NCBI RefSeq assembly: GCF_947502445.1
Contig: NZ_CANMZW010000001.1
Location: 248,001-312,000, forward strand
Source of the DNA: an uncultured Brevibacillus sp.
GTDB lineage: Bacteria; Bacillota; Bacilli; Brevibacillales; Brevibacillaceae
Reading direction: 5' to 3'
Length of the DNA: 64,000 nucleotides
Under the pieces are notes generated by a model that was not told where the DNA came from, made no database searches, and saw only the letters and a list, made by a program, of their open reading frames with translations. The position numbers were made by a program, and so were the translations under genes. Each line of letters opens with the position of its first letter. Within the stretch, counting starts at the first letter, position 1. Shown here piece after piece: positions 35,908 through 45,448 of this stretch.

Positions 35908-37401
35908 GTGAGACAGATTGCAATCAGTGGTACGGGAGGAAAGGTGCGGGCTGCCTTGCTGGAGGGAGGTCGGCTGAGGGAGTGGCGTACAGCGCATGAG
36001 GGCTCAGAAGCCGTGGCAGGCGAGCTTTTTGTCGGACGCGTCGCGGATGTTAAGCCAGGGATTCAGTCCGCCTTTGTGGATATCGGAGCTGAAAAAAACG
36101 CGTATCTGTATGTTGACGACGTGCTGCCAAGAGACGGAGGGCAAGCGCAGAAGCAAGCGATCAATGAGCGAATTCACGTCGGAGAAACCATTTTAGTGCA
36201 AGTGAGTAAAGAAGGATCTGAGCTGAAAGCACCCAAGCTCTCGATGCGAGTCAGCCTGCAAGGCCGGTTTCTGGTCTTTCTGCCAAAAGAAGAGGGAATT
36301 TCGCTTTCTCGTAAAATCGGAGACAAAGCAAAGCGCCAAAGTCTTGAGCAGACTCTAGTCCCTTTACTTGAAAAAGGCGAGGGCATTATTGCGCGGACAC
36401 AGGCGGCAGAAGCGAGCGAGCAACAGCTGATTGATGAGCTGACTTACTTGCGAAAAAATTGGCAAGAGATTTTGCAGCAAGTAGCTGGAATGAAAGGGCC
36501 GGGGCGTGTGAGTCGCTCGGGAGAATGGCTGGAAAAAATCGTGCAGGATTTTTCATCGCGAGGCTTTGATGAGGTGATTGTCGAGCACGCGCCGACTTAT
36601 CAGCAGGTCAAAGCGGTTATGACTGTTTTTGCTTTCGATCGGCTGCAAGCAGTGCGCTGGTATCAGGGGAAGCAGCCGTTATTTGAACAGCTTGGCGTCG
36701 AGGCAGGTGTAGAGCGCGCGCTGCAACGACAAGTCTTTTTGAAAAGCGGCGGACATCTTGTCATCGACAGAACAGAAGCCATGACTGTCATTGATGTAAA
36801 TACGGGCTCATTCACTGGCGGTGGCGGGCAGCAGCGAGAGCAAGCAGTCACTGCCACGAATCTGGAGGCAGCTGAGGAAATCGCCTACCAGCTGCGCCTT
36901 CGCGATATCGGTGGAATCATTTTGATTGATTTCATTGATATGAAGGAGCAAGCAAACAAGGAGCGACTCTTGGCGGTGTTAAAGCGTGAGCTGGCACGTG
37001 ACGACGTGTCGTCGACGGTGCTTGGAATGACGGCTCTAGGCTTGGTGGAGATGACGCGCAAAAGAATTCGACCAAGTCTCGTAGAACGAATGACGGAGCC
37101 GTGCTCTGCCTGTGGAGGCCACGGTCGTGTACAGTCGATTGAGGAAATGTATCGGAGGCTGCAAAATGAAGTGGCAGCTCTGAAACGCGGACAGGAAGCA
37201 GAGGCGCTGCTGGTGCAATTGCCGACTCGTTTGTATCAGTGGATCACTGCAGGACAGCTGGAGCAAGACGGAAGCGCTTGGAGCATTGGCGTATACAAGC
37301 TGAACGAGCCATTGCTAAAACCAGATGAATATCGGATTATGTACGTCGGCAGTGAAAAAGAAGCGGAGCGCCTATATCAAAAGCATAAGCAAATGTCTTG
37401 A
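35908..37401 (+). CDS. rng: Ribonuclease G/E family endoribonuclease
   Basis: A 497-residue single-strand-specific endoribonuclease. The S1 RNA-binding domain covers about 35-125 (G-R-V-A-D-V-K-P-G-I-Q-S-A-F-V-D-I-G). The DNase-I-like catalytic core has V-I-D-V-N-T-G-S-F and I-I-L-I-D-F-I-D-M, containing the two metal-binding Asp residues. The zinc link is C-S-A-C-G-G. B. subtilis lacks this enzyme, but several related genera have it. GTG 35908 has GGGAGTGA 5 bases upstream, and ends 140 bases before rplU. Confidence 0.94.
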   Translation: MRQIAISGTGGKVRAALLEGGRLREWRTAHEGSEAVAGELFVGRVADVKPGIQSAFVDIGAEKNAYLYVDDVLPRDGGQAQKQAINERIHVGETILVQVSKEGSELKAPKLSMRVSLQGRFLVFLPKEEGISLSRKIGDKAKRQSLEQTLVPLLEKGEGIIARTQAAEASEQQLIDELTYLRKNWQEILQQVAGMKGPGRVSRSGEWLEKIVQDFSSRGFDEVIVEHAPTYQQVKAVMTVFAFDRLQAVRWYQGKQPLFEQLGVEAGVERALQRQVFLKSGGHLVIDRTEAMTVIDVNTGSFTGGGGQQREQAVTATNLEAAEEIAYQLRLRDIGGIILIDFIDMKEQANKERLLAVLKRELARDDVSSTVLGMTALGLVEMTRKRIRPSLVERMTEPCSACGGHGRVQSIEEMYRRLQNEVAALKRGQEAEALLVQLPTRLYQWITAGQLEQDGSAWSIGVYKLNEPLLKPDEYRIMYVGSEKEAERLYQKHKQMS

Positions 37402-37425
37402 CTGGGCGATTGAACCTATGATAAT
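37398..37425 (+). promoter_or_regulatory. Promoter of the rplU operon
   Basis: TTGACT, 16 bases, GATAAT. The -35 overlaps the rng stop codon. Confidence 0.55.
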
Positions 37426-37431
37426 CTAATG

Positions 37432-37530
37432 GTTGTCATGCAGCTATGCCTCGTGCATACTGTAACCGCACGAACCAGGTCCTAAGCCGTCATCCTTTGA
37501 CGCACCTGTGTAGGCGAGTCTGAGTATAGG
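37432..37530 (+). promoter_or_regulatory. Ribosomal protein L21 leader
   Basis: The 5' region contains ATGCCTCGTGCATACTGTAA, then CCGCACGAACCAGG and CGTCATCCTTTGACGCACCTG, resembling the structured L21 leader found before rplU in Firmicutes. TCGTGC can pair with GCACGA, and CGTCA with TGACG. It presumably lets L21 repress its own operon. The match is from memory; boundaries are approximate. Confidence 0.6.
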
Positions 37531-37541
37531 AGGTGCACACA

Positions 37542-37853
37542 GTGTACGCAATTATCGAAACCGGTGGAAAGCAATACAAAGTGGAAGAGGGAGCAGTTCT
37601 CTTCATCGAGAAGTTGGCTGATGTTGAAGGTGAAGTAGTTACTTTTGACAAGGTTCTTCTCGTGAGCAAAGACGGTTCAGTTACAGCAGGTACTCCTACT
37701 GTAGCTGGTGCAACGGTAACTGGGAAAGTAGAAAAACACGGTAAAGCAAAAAAAATTATCGTGTACAAATACAAATCCAAGAAAAACTACCGTCGCAAGC
37801 AAGGTCACCGTCAACCATTCACTAAAGTAGTGATCGAAAAGATCAACGCTTAA
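37542..37853 (+). CDS. rplU: 50S ribosomal protein L21
   Basis: 103 residues, the usual size. It begins [13 protein letters not shown] and contains [17 protein letters not shown], the family signature that contacts 23S rRNA. GTG 37542 has AGGAGGTG at ideal distance; GTG 37533 lies within that site. rplU-prp-rpmA is the standard Firmicute order. Confidence 0.98.
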   Translation: MYAIIETGGKQYKVEEGAVLFIEKLADVEGEVVTFDKVLLVSKDGSVTAGTPTVAGATVTGKVEKHGKAKKIIVYKYKSKKNYRRKQGHRQPFTKVVIEKINA

Positions 37854-37866
37854 TTGGTGACTTGTT

Positions 37867-38217
37867 ATGATTGAAGTGATCGTGAACCGTGCCTCGCACG
37901 GGATCCATGAAATTAGTATTTCCGGACATGCCAATGCGGGTGCCTATGGGGCGGACATCGTTTGTTCTGCCGTATCTGGCATCAGCTTTGGTATATTAAA
38001 CGCCATTGGACCTTTGACGGGCATCACTCCTGATGTCTCAGTCGCACAAGAAGGCGGTGGATTCTTGAAATGGATTCTGTCTTCTTCGGAGGATGAGGCC
38101 ATACTAGAGAAACAGCAGCTTTTGGCAGAGAGCATGATTATTGCTCTTTTGTCGGTTGAGGCGCAGTACGGTAAATACGTAAAAGTGAAAGATGATAAAT
38201 GGCAAGGAGGTGTCTGA
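37867..38217 (+). CDS. prp: Ribosomal-processing cysteine protease Prp
   Basis: A 116-residue cysteine protease that removes the N-terminal extension of L27. Catalytic H21 (G-H-A-N-A-G) and C33 (I-V-C-S-A-V-S) are both present. Its gene sits between rplU and rpmA as in all species that make extended L27. The stop lies one base before the rpmA start. Confidence 0.95.
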   Translation: MIEVIVNRASHGIHEISISGHANAGAYGADIVCSAVSGISFGILNAIGPLTGITPDVSVAQEGGGFLKWILSSSEDEAILEKQQLLAESMIIALLSVEAQYGKYVKVKDDKWQGGV

Positions 38218-38218
38218 T

Positions 38219-38518
38219 ATGAATATGCTGTTTAATTTGGACCTTCAGTTTTTCGCTTCGAAAAAAGGGGTAGGTTCCACAAAGAACGGTCGCGACTCCA
38301 TTTCCAAACGTCTGGGTGTGAAGCGTGGTGATGGTCAATTCGTTACTGCTGGTAACATCCTCGTTCGCCAACGCGGAACAAAGATTTATCCAGGAGCTAA
38401 CGTAATGAAAGGCGGAGACGACACTCTGTTTGCAACTGCAGATGGCGTTGTTCGTTTCAAACGTCTGGGCCGTGATCGCAAGCAAGTTGTGATCGAGCCA
38501 GTAGCTTCCGAAGCATAA
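38219..38518 (+). CDS. rpmA: 50S ribosomal protein L27 (with Prp-cleaved extension)
   Basis: A 99-residue protein. The body begins [15 protein letters not shown]. It is preceded by the N-terminal extension [12 protein letters not shown], and by family knowledge Prp cuts between F and A. Removal is needed because the L27 tail reaches the peptidyl-transferase centre. The start has AAGGAGGTG; an in-frame ATG at 38192 lies within prp. Confidence 0.98.
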   Translation: MNMLFNLDLQFFASKKGVGSTKNGRDSISKRLGVKRGDGQFVTAGNILVRQRGTKIYPGANVMKGGDDTLFATADGVVRFKRLGRDRKQVVIEPVASEA

Positions 38519-38531
38519 ATATCTGGAAAGA

Positions 38532-38564
38532 AAAAACCCAGCTACTTAGCTGGGTTTTCTTTTA
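38532..38564 (+). terminator. Terminator of the rplU-prp-rpmA operon
   Basis: AAAACCCAGCTA / TAGCTGGGTTTT stem with CT loop and TTTTA tail. Confidence 0.9.
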
Positions 38565-38621
38565 CTTTCAGGTGTTTTATGTTTGTAAACATTGTCAAGG
38601 ATGAAAGTATAAGTGCAACAT

Positions 38622-38713
38622 AGCGAGACTTCGAACGTAAGTGTGGAAAGCGAGACTTGTGCCCTTTGGGTACTAAGGCTGCACCAAAAAGGCATGGCGC
38701 AACCAAGTTTTCT
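38622..38713 (+). repeat. Intergenic repeat element, copy A
   Basis: The interval has two copies of AGCGAGACTT 27 bases apart (38622-38631, 38649-38658), then a 30-base segment at 38684-38713 centred on GCATGGCGCAACC. That segment matches 57856-57885 at 24 of 30 positions, with only transitions. GAGACTTG (38652-38659) can pair with CAAGTTTT, and TGCC with GGCA inside it, so the element may fold as RNA. Its function is unknown; it may be a dispersed chromosomal repeat. Confidence 0.5.
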
Positions 38714-38715
38714 AA

Positions 38716-38742
38716 TTGTCCCGCTTTTTTTTGTGATACAAT
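38716..38742 (+). promoter_or_regulatory. Promoter before spo0B-obg
   Basis: TTGTCC, 15 bases, TACAAT, 38 bases before spo0B. Shifting the -35 one base to ATTGTC gives 16 bases. Confidence 0.5.
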
Positions 38743-38780
38743 AGGTAGGAAAGAAATTCTTATCGACTTGGGTGAATGAG

Positions 38781-39362
38781 ATGGGGTACGAGCGGAGACT
38801 GTTTACTCAGCAGACTGACCAGCTGCTGGATGTTTTGAACAGGCAGCGGCATGACTGGTTGAACCACGTTCAGGTTCTGCTCGGCTATTTGCATTTGAAC
38901 CGTACTGAACAGGGAGAAGCACATTTAAAACGCATCGCACAGATGGCCATGCAGGATTCCATGGTGGCTCGTTTGAATAGCTCCCTATTGTCCGTCTTCT
39001 TCTTGACATTTAATGCACTGAACAAAGACATGCTTTTAGAAGTAGACGTGTGCAATCACGTGGATCTCACGCGAATAGCTTTGGACGAAAAGCATTTGTT
39101 TCAGTTAGTGTCAGAGATATTATGCACAGCGAATGATCACGTTGACCAAAGTGGGTACGAGCCTGCGAATATGCAAGTAACTCTATCTGCTGGCGAGAGT
39201 GGCGTTCATTTTCGTTTTGACCTGGCCGGTGGGCTTCGTGCATCCGGATTGGAAGAATTGGAAAAACTGATACGTAAAAGCGAACAGAGTACGGTGGAGG
39301 TCACCGAGTGGATACATACGGAGAAAGAATGGGTCCTGGATTTGGTGGTTCCATTCGCGTAA
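38781..39362 (+). CDS. spo0B: Sporulation phosphotransferase Spo0B
   Basis: A 193-residue protein of the sporulation phosphorelay that passes phosphate from Spo0F to Spo0A. The phosphorylated histidine is H24 in N-R-Q-R-H-D-W-L-N-H, inside the helical hairpin, followed by a degenerate ATPase-like domain. ATG 38781 has GGGTGA upstream; GTG 38772 lacks a ribosome site. It lies just before obg, as in Bacillus, where Obg influences the phosphorelay. Confidence 0.93.
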   Translation: MGYERRLFTQQTDQLLDVLNRQRHDWLNHVQVLLGYLHLNRTEQGEAHLKRIAQMAMQDSMVARLNSSLLSVFFLTFNALNKDMLLEVDVCNHVDLTRIALDEKHLFQLVSEILCTANDHVDQSGYEPANMQVTLSAGESGVHFRFDLAGGLRASGLEELEKLIRKSEQSTVEVTEWIHTEKEWVLDLVVPFA

Positions 39363-40657
<1,295 letters not shown>

Positions 40658-40658
<1 letters not shown>

Positions 40659-41335
40659 TGACAAAGACAATGATTGATATCCCATCCCTCACCCCATTTA
40701 TGGCGGATAAACGGCTCCAACGAGGCGCTGTTTTGCAGATGCTCATCTCTAAACAGGTAAAAACCCCGATTCAAGTAATGATCGAACATGTAAAGGGCGG
40801 CTATCTCGTTGTTTCTCATGAGATGAAGTCTGAAGCGATACCGGATCTGCTGGGATCGACAGTTCGTGTTCGATGGGAAACGGATGCGGCGGTCAATACC
40901 ATTGATTTGGAAGTAGTTTCAGAACAGACTGTATGGCCAATTAGGCTCCTCGCGATGGTCCCGATCAGTGTCGGGGTAGAAATATCGCTCAAAGGCAAGC
41001 AAGATGTGCTTCCACCTGATAACGTCATTTCTGTTCCTTACAAAGTGATGGGAGCAAGACCGATCGAAGAAAAGGGCCAAGCCCTCCTGCTCAAGCTTTC
41101 TCCTACGCGTCTTGTTTTAGCGACGGATGGTTATGTATCAAAAGGGGAATTTCTCCACTTGTCGTTTAACGTCCCTTCCTTCAATCAGGAAATTGTCGGC
41201 ATGGCAAAAGTGGTCGAAAAGAACTTTCAGGATACACAGACAGTCATTGAATTGATATTCACGGATATTAGTGAAAAACATCATCAAATCATCAAAGATT
41301 ACTATAAAAAGCTAGTTACTGCCGCTTCTTCCTAA
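40658..41335 (+). CDS. Protein of unknown function, possibly PilZ-like
   Basis: A 225-residue soluble protein I do not recognise with certainty. The N-terminal half could be a YcgR_N-type beta domain (Q-V-M-I-E-H-V-K-G-G-Y-L-V-V-S). The C-terminal half (about 125-220) resembles a PilZ barrel (V-P-Y-K-V-M-G-A-R-P, L-K-L-S-P-T-R-L-V-L) but lacks the R-x-x-x-R and D/N-x-S-x-x-G motifs needed to bind c-di-GMP. The start is uncertain: ATG 40658 overlaps the obg stop (TGATG), and ATG 40670 is an alternative behind GGAGTGAT. A terminator overlaps the stop codon, so the operon is spo0B-obg-this gene. Confidence 0.65.
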
Positions 41336-41352
41336 TGAAGCGGTTTTTTTCC
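41322..41352 (+). terminator. Terminator of the spo0B-obg operon
   Basis: CCGCTTC / GAAGCGG stem, loop TTCCTAAT containing the stop codon, tail TTTTTTTCC. Confidence 0.88.
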
Positions 41353-41450
41353 TTTGCTGTTCCTCGTAAGAAGGTATATAGTAGAGTACATAGAGTTCTA
41401 AATCGAGCCTGTTCAACATCACACTTGAAGTATCGTTTTCCTGTATTTGT

Positions 41451-41468
41451 TTGTGAAATCATGCACTA
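41451..41468. promoter_or_regulatory. Rex-type operator 1
   Basis: TTGTGAAATCATGCACTA matches the Rex palindrome TTGTGAAATATTTCACAA at 14 of 18 positions, with a perfect left half. It lies upstream of a TATAAT at 41483-41488. Confidence 0.6.
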
Positions 41469-41500
41469 CTTGAATATTTCGATATAATGCATACTTCACT

Positions 41501-41518
41501 TTGTGAAAAATATAACAA
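41501..41518. promoter_or_regulatory. Rex-type operator 2
   Basis: TTGTGAAAAATATAACAA matches the Rex palindrome at 15 of 18 positions. It lies just downstream of the TATAAT, so two sites flank the promoter. Rex releases DNA at high NADH and would then allow ndh expression. Confidence 0.65.
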
Positions 41519-41541
41519 ACAAGCTGAATTGGGAGAATGGC

Positions 41542-41580
41542 GGCCTTACTCGTATGAACAGGCATCGAGAATAAGAGGCC
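41542..41580 (+). other. Leader hairpin before yjlC
   Basis: GGCCTTACTCG and CGAGAATAAGAGGCC can pair (GGCC/GGCC plus CTCG/CGAG with internal loops). It lies between the Rex sites and the yjlC ribosome site. It may stabilise the mRNA or be incidental. Confidence 0.35.
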
Positions 41581-41611
41581 TCTATTTCAAAGCAAAGGAG
41601 GACGTTTTCCT

Positions 41612-42061
41612 ATGTCTCAAACAACTACGCAACAAGCTGCTGCTGAAGTAGCAAGCACTGCTACATTGGCACCCGAGCAACAATTGGATGTGCTCGATCA
41701 GTTGATGAAACCGGAAATTCAAGAGTCGCTTACAGTATTGGTGGCAAATCTGCCGAAACTGGCTGAAATGACAACAATCCTGACCAAAACGTATGATTTG
41801 GTACAAACAGTAGCGACAGACAAAGTACTGATCGACGACCTCAAAGGCGGAATGGAAGAGTTCGTGAAACCGATTTCCGACAAAGCAAAGGGCATCGCGC
41901 AAGCCGCTATCGAGGCGAACGACCGTGCCCATGTAGAAGCATCCACCGTTGGCTTGTTTGGTATGCTCAAAATGCTCAAGGATCCGCAAGTTCAAAAAAC
42001 ATTGCGTTTCGCTCAAGCATTCCTGGAAGTTCTGGCTGAACGTCAACAAGAAAAGCGCTAA
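41612..42061 (+). CDS. yjlC: DUF1641 protein (YjlC-like)
   Basis: A 149-residue protein, mostly helical (L-D-V-L-D-Q-L-M-K-P, then T-K-T-Y-D-L-V-Q-T and F-G-M-L-K-M-L-K-D-P-Q-V-Q-K-T-L). These match DUF1641, the family of Bacillus YjlC, encoded with ndh. The function is unknown; an accessory role for the type II NADH dehydrogenase is possible. The start is behind AAAGGAGGAC. It is 38 bases upstream of ndh and shares the Rex-type promoter. Confidence 0.88.
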   Translation: MSQTTTQQAAAEVASTATLAPEQQLDVLDQLMKPEIQESLTVLVANLPKLAEMTTILTKTYDLVQTVATDKVLIDDLKGGMEEFVKPISDKAKGIAQAAIEANDRAHVEASTVGLFGMLKMLKDPQVQKTLRFAQAFLEVLAERQQEKR

Positions 42062-42099
42062 ATCAATTACCATTGAAAGACAAGGACGGAGGATTGGGC

Positions 42100-43278
42100 A
42101 TGGCGAAGCATATTCTGATTCTAGGCGGCGGTTATGGCGGATTGCTCTCCGCATTGACTGCACGCAAATATATGACAGCTGAAGAAGCATCGATCACAGT
42201 AGTAAACCGTTTTCCTTCTCACCAAATCATCACTGAGCTGCACCGTTTGGCAGTAGGAAACCTTTCGGAGCAAAACGTGGCACTGCCTTTGGACAGACTG
42301 CTGCGTGGCAAAGATATCGACCTCGTGGTTGATAGTGTAGAAAAAATCGGACTGGATTCCCAGCGCGTTACACTTGCTAGCGGCGAATCCATCAAGTACG
42401 ATGCACTGGTTATCGCATTGGGCAGTGAGACTGCGTTCTTTGGAATTCCTGGCTTGCAGGAATACAGCTTCACTCTGAAATCCGTAGAAGAAGCGAACAA
42501 GCTGCGTGCTCACCTCGAAGAGCGCGTGATCGAATACGGAAAAAGCAAAAACAAAGCAGACGCAACCTTTGTGGTTGGTGGCGGCGGTTTGACTGGTATC
42601 GAGCTTGTCGGTGAATTCGCTGACATGCTGCCAGGACTGTGCCACAAGCATGGTGTTGATTTTGCAGATGTTTCCATCTATTGCGTAGAAGCAGGTCCTT
42701 CCATCTTGGCGGGCTTTGCTCCTGAGCTGGTTGAACGTGCAAAAACGAGCTTGGAAAAACGCGGTGTGCAGTTCCTGACAGGTGTACCTGTAACCGAAAT
42801 GAAAGAAACCACTGTATGCCTGAAAGACGGTGGCACTATCGAAACCAAAACAATGGTTTGGACAGGTGGCGTTCAAGGAAATCATGTAGTAGCTGAGTCC
42901 GGTATCGAAGTAAACCGCGGCCGTGCTACTGTAACTGAATTCCTGCAATCCACTTCCCACCCTGATGTATTCCTGGCGGGTGACAGTGCGGTAGTAATGG
43001 GCCCAGAAGGTCGTCCATTCCCACCAACTGCTCAATTGGCATGGCAAATGGGCGAATTGGTTGGTTACAACCTGTTCGCACACTTCAAAGGCACAAAAAT
43101 GAACAGCTTCACGCCAGTATTCTCTGGTACTCTGGGCAGCCTGGGCCGCAAAGATGCAATCGGTACAATCGGTGCTAGCCAGATCAAGCTGAAAGGCTTG
43201 CCAGCTTCCTTGATGAAAGAAGCAAGTAATGTACGTTACTTGGCTCACATCAACGGATTGTCTTCGTTGGCATACTAA
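42100..43278 (+). CDS. ndh: Type II NADH dehydrogenase
   Basis: A 392-residue membrane-associated FAD enzyme that oxidises NADH and reduces menaquinone without pumping protons. The FAD fold starts L-I-L-G-G-G-Y-G-G-L (7-16). The NADH-binding fold is V-V-G-G-G-G-L-T-G-I-E (about 157-167), and V-F-L-A-G-D-S-A-V is the second FAD motif. A hydrophobic or amphipathic C-terminal tail anchors such enzymes. ATG 42100 has ACGGAGGA; an in-frame ATG at 42073 is rejected. Two Rex-type boxes upstream of the operon suggest control by the NADH/NAD ratio. Confidence 0.95.
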   Translation: MAKHILILGGGYGGLLSALTARKYMTAEEASITVVNRFPSHQIITELHRLAVGNLSEQNVALPLDRLLRGKDIDLVVDSVEKIGLDSQRVTLASGESIKYDALVIALGSETAFFGIPGLQEYSFTLKSVEEANKLRAHLEERVIEYGKSKNKADATFVVGGGGLTGIELVGEFADMLPGLCHKHGVDFADVSIYCVEAGPSILAGFAPELVERAKTSLEKRGVQFLTGVPVTEMKETTVCLKDGGTIETKTMVWTGGVQGNHVVAESGIEVNRGRATVTEFLQSTSHPDVFLAGDSAVVMGPEGRPFPPTAQLAWQMGELVGYNLFAHFKGTKMNSFTPVFSGTLGSLGRKDAIGTIGASQIKLKGLPASLMKEASNVRYLAHINGLSSLAY

Positions 43279-43292
43279 TCCATACCCACATG

Positions 43293-43326
43293 AAAACCCG
43301 GGGCTTACACGCTCCCGGGTTTTTTG
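43293..43326. terminator. Bidirectional terminator between ndh and the small minus-strand gene
   Basis: AAAACCCGGG(GCTTACACGCT)CCCGGGTTTT stem. It has a T run on the + strand and TTTTC on the minus strand. Confidence 0.85.
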
Positions 43327-43341
43327 CTGTATGTGCGGGAT

Positions 43342-43494
43342 CTATCCGTTTCCGCTAGGGTCCTCGATGATGTTAGGAGATTGGGCCATTTTTTTACCCT
43401 TTGTATTGTCACCAAATTGCTCAAGACTGCTTGGTTTTCCTGCCGGATGATTGTTGCGGCGCTCCGACTTATCCGATTTTCCACGTCCTGCCAT
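43342..43494 (-). CDS. Small hydrophilic protein, 50 residues
   Basis: Read by hand on the minus strand: the frame starts M-A-G-R-G-K-S-D-K-S-E-R-R-N-N-H-P-A-G-K and ends E-D-P-S-G-N-G. It is very polar and basic with no Cys or Trp, like small spore-core proteins in composition, but I match it to no named Ssp family. The ATG has GGAGGTGACAAACT in front, an excellent ribosome site, and the shared terminator lies just downstream. This makes it a likely real gene. Confidence 0.72.
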   Translation of the reverse strand: MAGRGKSDKSERRNNHPAGKPSSLEQFGDNTKGKKMAQSPNIIEDPSGNG

Positions 43495-43607
43495 AGTTTG
43501 TCACCTCCTCTAGCTCACGATCATCTCTAGTCTGTACGAAGGGCAGCCCCCTCATGTAAGCAGAAGTGAACTGAATACGATTCTGTGAAAAAAGTTAGCG
43601 GTAAGGA

Positions 43608-43636
43608 TTGTCATAGGGGGGGTAATCCGTTATAAT
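43608..43636 (+). promoter_or_regulatory. Sigma-A promoter of the ACT-hom-thr-pheA operon
   Basis: TTGTCA, 17 bases, TATAAT. It lies 46 bases before the first gene. No T-box or other leader element fits in the short 5' region. Confidence 0.8.
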
Positions 43637-43681
43637 GTCCTCTATGAAGAAACAACTGTTTTTCTCAGGAGGACACTAGGG

Positions 43682-44125
43682 GTGAAACGGGAAGAAAAAT
43701 TTTACTTGATTCGAGCTGACATCCTGCCTGAATCGATTGCGAAGACGATTGAAGCGAAAAAAATGCTGGAATCTGGTGAAGTAGATACAGTCAACGAAGC
43801 TGTTGATCGTGTAGGGTTGAGCCGGAGTGCTTTTTATAAGTACAAGGATGGAATTTACCCTTTTAACGCCATGATGAGTGAAAAAATCATGACGATCACT
43901 TTTTTACTGGAGCATACATCCGGTTATCTTTCTAAAGTACTGACCTTTGTAGCAGATCAGGGTGGAAACGTACTTACGATTAACCAGACCATTCCGTTGC
44001 AGGGGATTGCGACGATTTCCATGTCTGTTGACATGGCACAACTGCGCGTGTCCAGCACGGAATTTTTGGAAAGCTTACAACAAATACCTGGCGTTCGCAA
44101 AGCGATGATCGTCGGCAGAGGCTAG
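43682..44125 (+). CDS. pheB: ACT-domain protein PheB
   Basis: A 147-residue protein. An N-terminal helical region with V-D-R-V-G-L-S-R-S-A-F-Y-K-Y-K-D (about 42-58) resembles a helix-turn-helix. A C-terminal ACT domain follows (T-S-G-Y-L-S-K-V-L-T-F-V-A-D-Q-G-G-N-V). ACT domains bind amino acids, and PheB is usually encoded with prephenate dehydratase; here hom-thrC-thrB lie between them. The start is GTG behind AGGAGGACAC. Its precise role is not known. Confidence 0.9.
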   Translation: MKREEKFYLIRADILPESIAKTIEAKKMLESGEVDTVNEAVDRVGLSRSAFYKYKDGIYPFNAMMSEKIMTITFLLEHTSGYLSKVLTFVADQGGNVLTINQTIPLQGIATISMSVDMAQLRVSSTEFLESLQQIPGVRKAMIVGRG

Positions 44126-44146
44126 AAGGGTAGGAGGAGAGAGACG

Positions 44147-45448
44147 ATGGAAAAGCAAAAGATTAAACTAGGCTTGATGGGGTTTGGAACAGTAGGTACA
44201 GGTGTTGTGCGAATCATTTCGGCGCACCAGGAGGATTTGCAAAAACAGACCGGACTTGGAATTGAAGTTACTAAAATCCTCGTGCAGGATGCTGAAAAGT
44301 CCCGCAATATTTTGTCCGTGGACAGCTTGGTGACAACCGATCCAAGAGAGCTATTGCATGACCCTGAAATCGAAGTCATCGTAGAAGTCATTGGCGGAAT
44401 CAACCCAGCCAAGGATTACATCCTTGAAGCGTTGGAGCGTGGCAAGCACGTTGTAACGGCAAATAAAGATTTGATGGCCTTGCATGGCGCCGAGATTTTG
44501 AACAAGGCGCAAGAAAAAGGCTGTGACGTGTTCTATGAAGCAAGCGTAGCGGGCGGTATTCCGATTCTTCGTGCACTAGTCGAAGGCTTTTCGTCTGATC
44601 GTATTACGAAGATGATGGGAATCGTAAACGGGACAACTAACTATATTCTGACCAAAATGAGTCAGGAAGGTGCAGAATACGCAGAGGTATTAAAAGAGGC
44701 GCAAGCATTGGGCTACGCCGAAGCGAATCCTACATCTGATGTTGAAGGCTTTGACGCTGCTCGCAAAATGGCCATTTTGGCTACCTTGGGCTTCAGAGTA
44801 CCCATGAAGCTGGAAGATGTCGATGTCAAAGGAATCAGTCAAGTAAGCAAGGAAGACATCGCGTATGGCAAGCAATTGGGCTATGAAGTAAAGCTGCTTG
44901 GTCTTGCTCGTCGTGATGGAGAAGCAATTGAAGTAAGTGTGCAGCCAACCCTGGTTCCTAAATCGCATCCACTCGCTTCTGTAAATGGCGTTTTCAACGC
45001 TGTCTATGTACATGGCGAGGCGGTAGGAGAAACCATGTTCTACGGTCCGGGTGCAGGTGAATTGCCGACAGCAACAGCTGTTGTTTCTGACTTGGTTACC
45101 GTTGTGAAAAACAGGAAGCTCGGAGTAAACGGACGCGGCATGGTGGCACCTTACAAAGAGAAAATTCTAAAGGAAGACAGCCAGAAGCTATCCAAGTACT
45201 TTCTGCGCATCGTCGTAGCTGACAAACGCGGCGTGCTTGCACAGATTACACAGCTTTTGGCTGACAAGAACATATCACTCGAGCAAGTCATTCAGCAGCC
45301 GTACAATAACGGTGGAGAAGCTGAAATTATCATGGTGACACACTTGTCCTCGAAGAGCGATATGGACGGTGTATTGGCGTACATGGAACAAATGGATATC
45401 GTATCGAAAATCAAAAGCTGCTATCGCGTGGAAGGTGGAGACAAATAA
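44147..45448 (+). CDS. hom: Homoserine dehydrogenase
   Basis: A 433-residue enzyme that reduces aspartate semialdehyde to homoserine. The NAD(P) fold begins [10 protein letters not shown] (9-18). The catalytic region has V-A-G-G-I-P-I-L and the motif [16 protein letters not shown]. The C-terminal ACT domain (about 350-425, [14 protein letters not shown]) gives threonine feedback. The start has AGGAGGAGAG. The stop overlaps the thrC start by one base. Confidence 0.97.
   Translation: MEKQKIKLGLMGFGTVGTGVVRIISAHQEDLQKQTGLGIEVTKILVQDAEKSRNILSVDSLVTTDPRELLHDPEIEVIVEVIGGINPAKDYILEALERGKHVVTANKDLMALHGAEILNKAQEKGCDVFYEASVAGGIPILRALVEGFSSDRITKMMGIVNGTTNYILTKMSQEGAEYAEVLKEAQALGYAEANPTSDVEGFDAARKMAILATLGFRVPMKLEDVDVKGISQVSKEDIAYGKQLGYEVKLLGLARRDGEAIEVSVQPTLVPKSHPLASVNGVFNAVYVHGEAVGETMFYGPGAGELPTATAVVSDLVTVVKNRKLGVNGRGMVAPYKEKILKEDSQKLSKYFLRIVVADKRGVLAQITQLLADKNISLEQVIQQPYNNGGEAEIIMVTHLSSKSDMDGVLAYMEQMDIVSKIKSCYRVEGGDK

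Noticed and set aside
42121-43248. 375-codon minus-strand frame over ndh
   Set aside because: Shadow of Ndh; ndh has intact FAD and NAD motifs, a ribosome site and Rex-type boxes.
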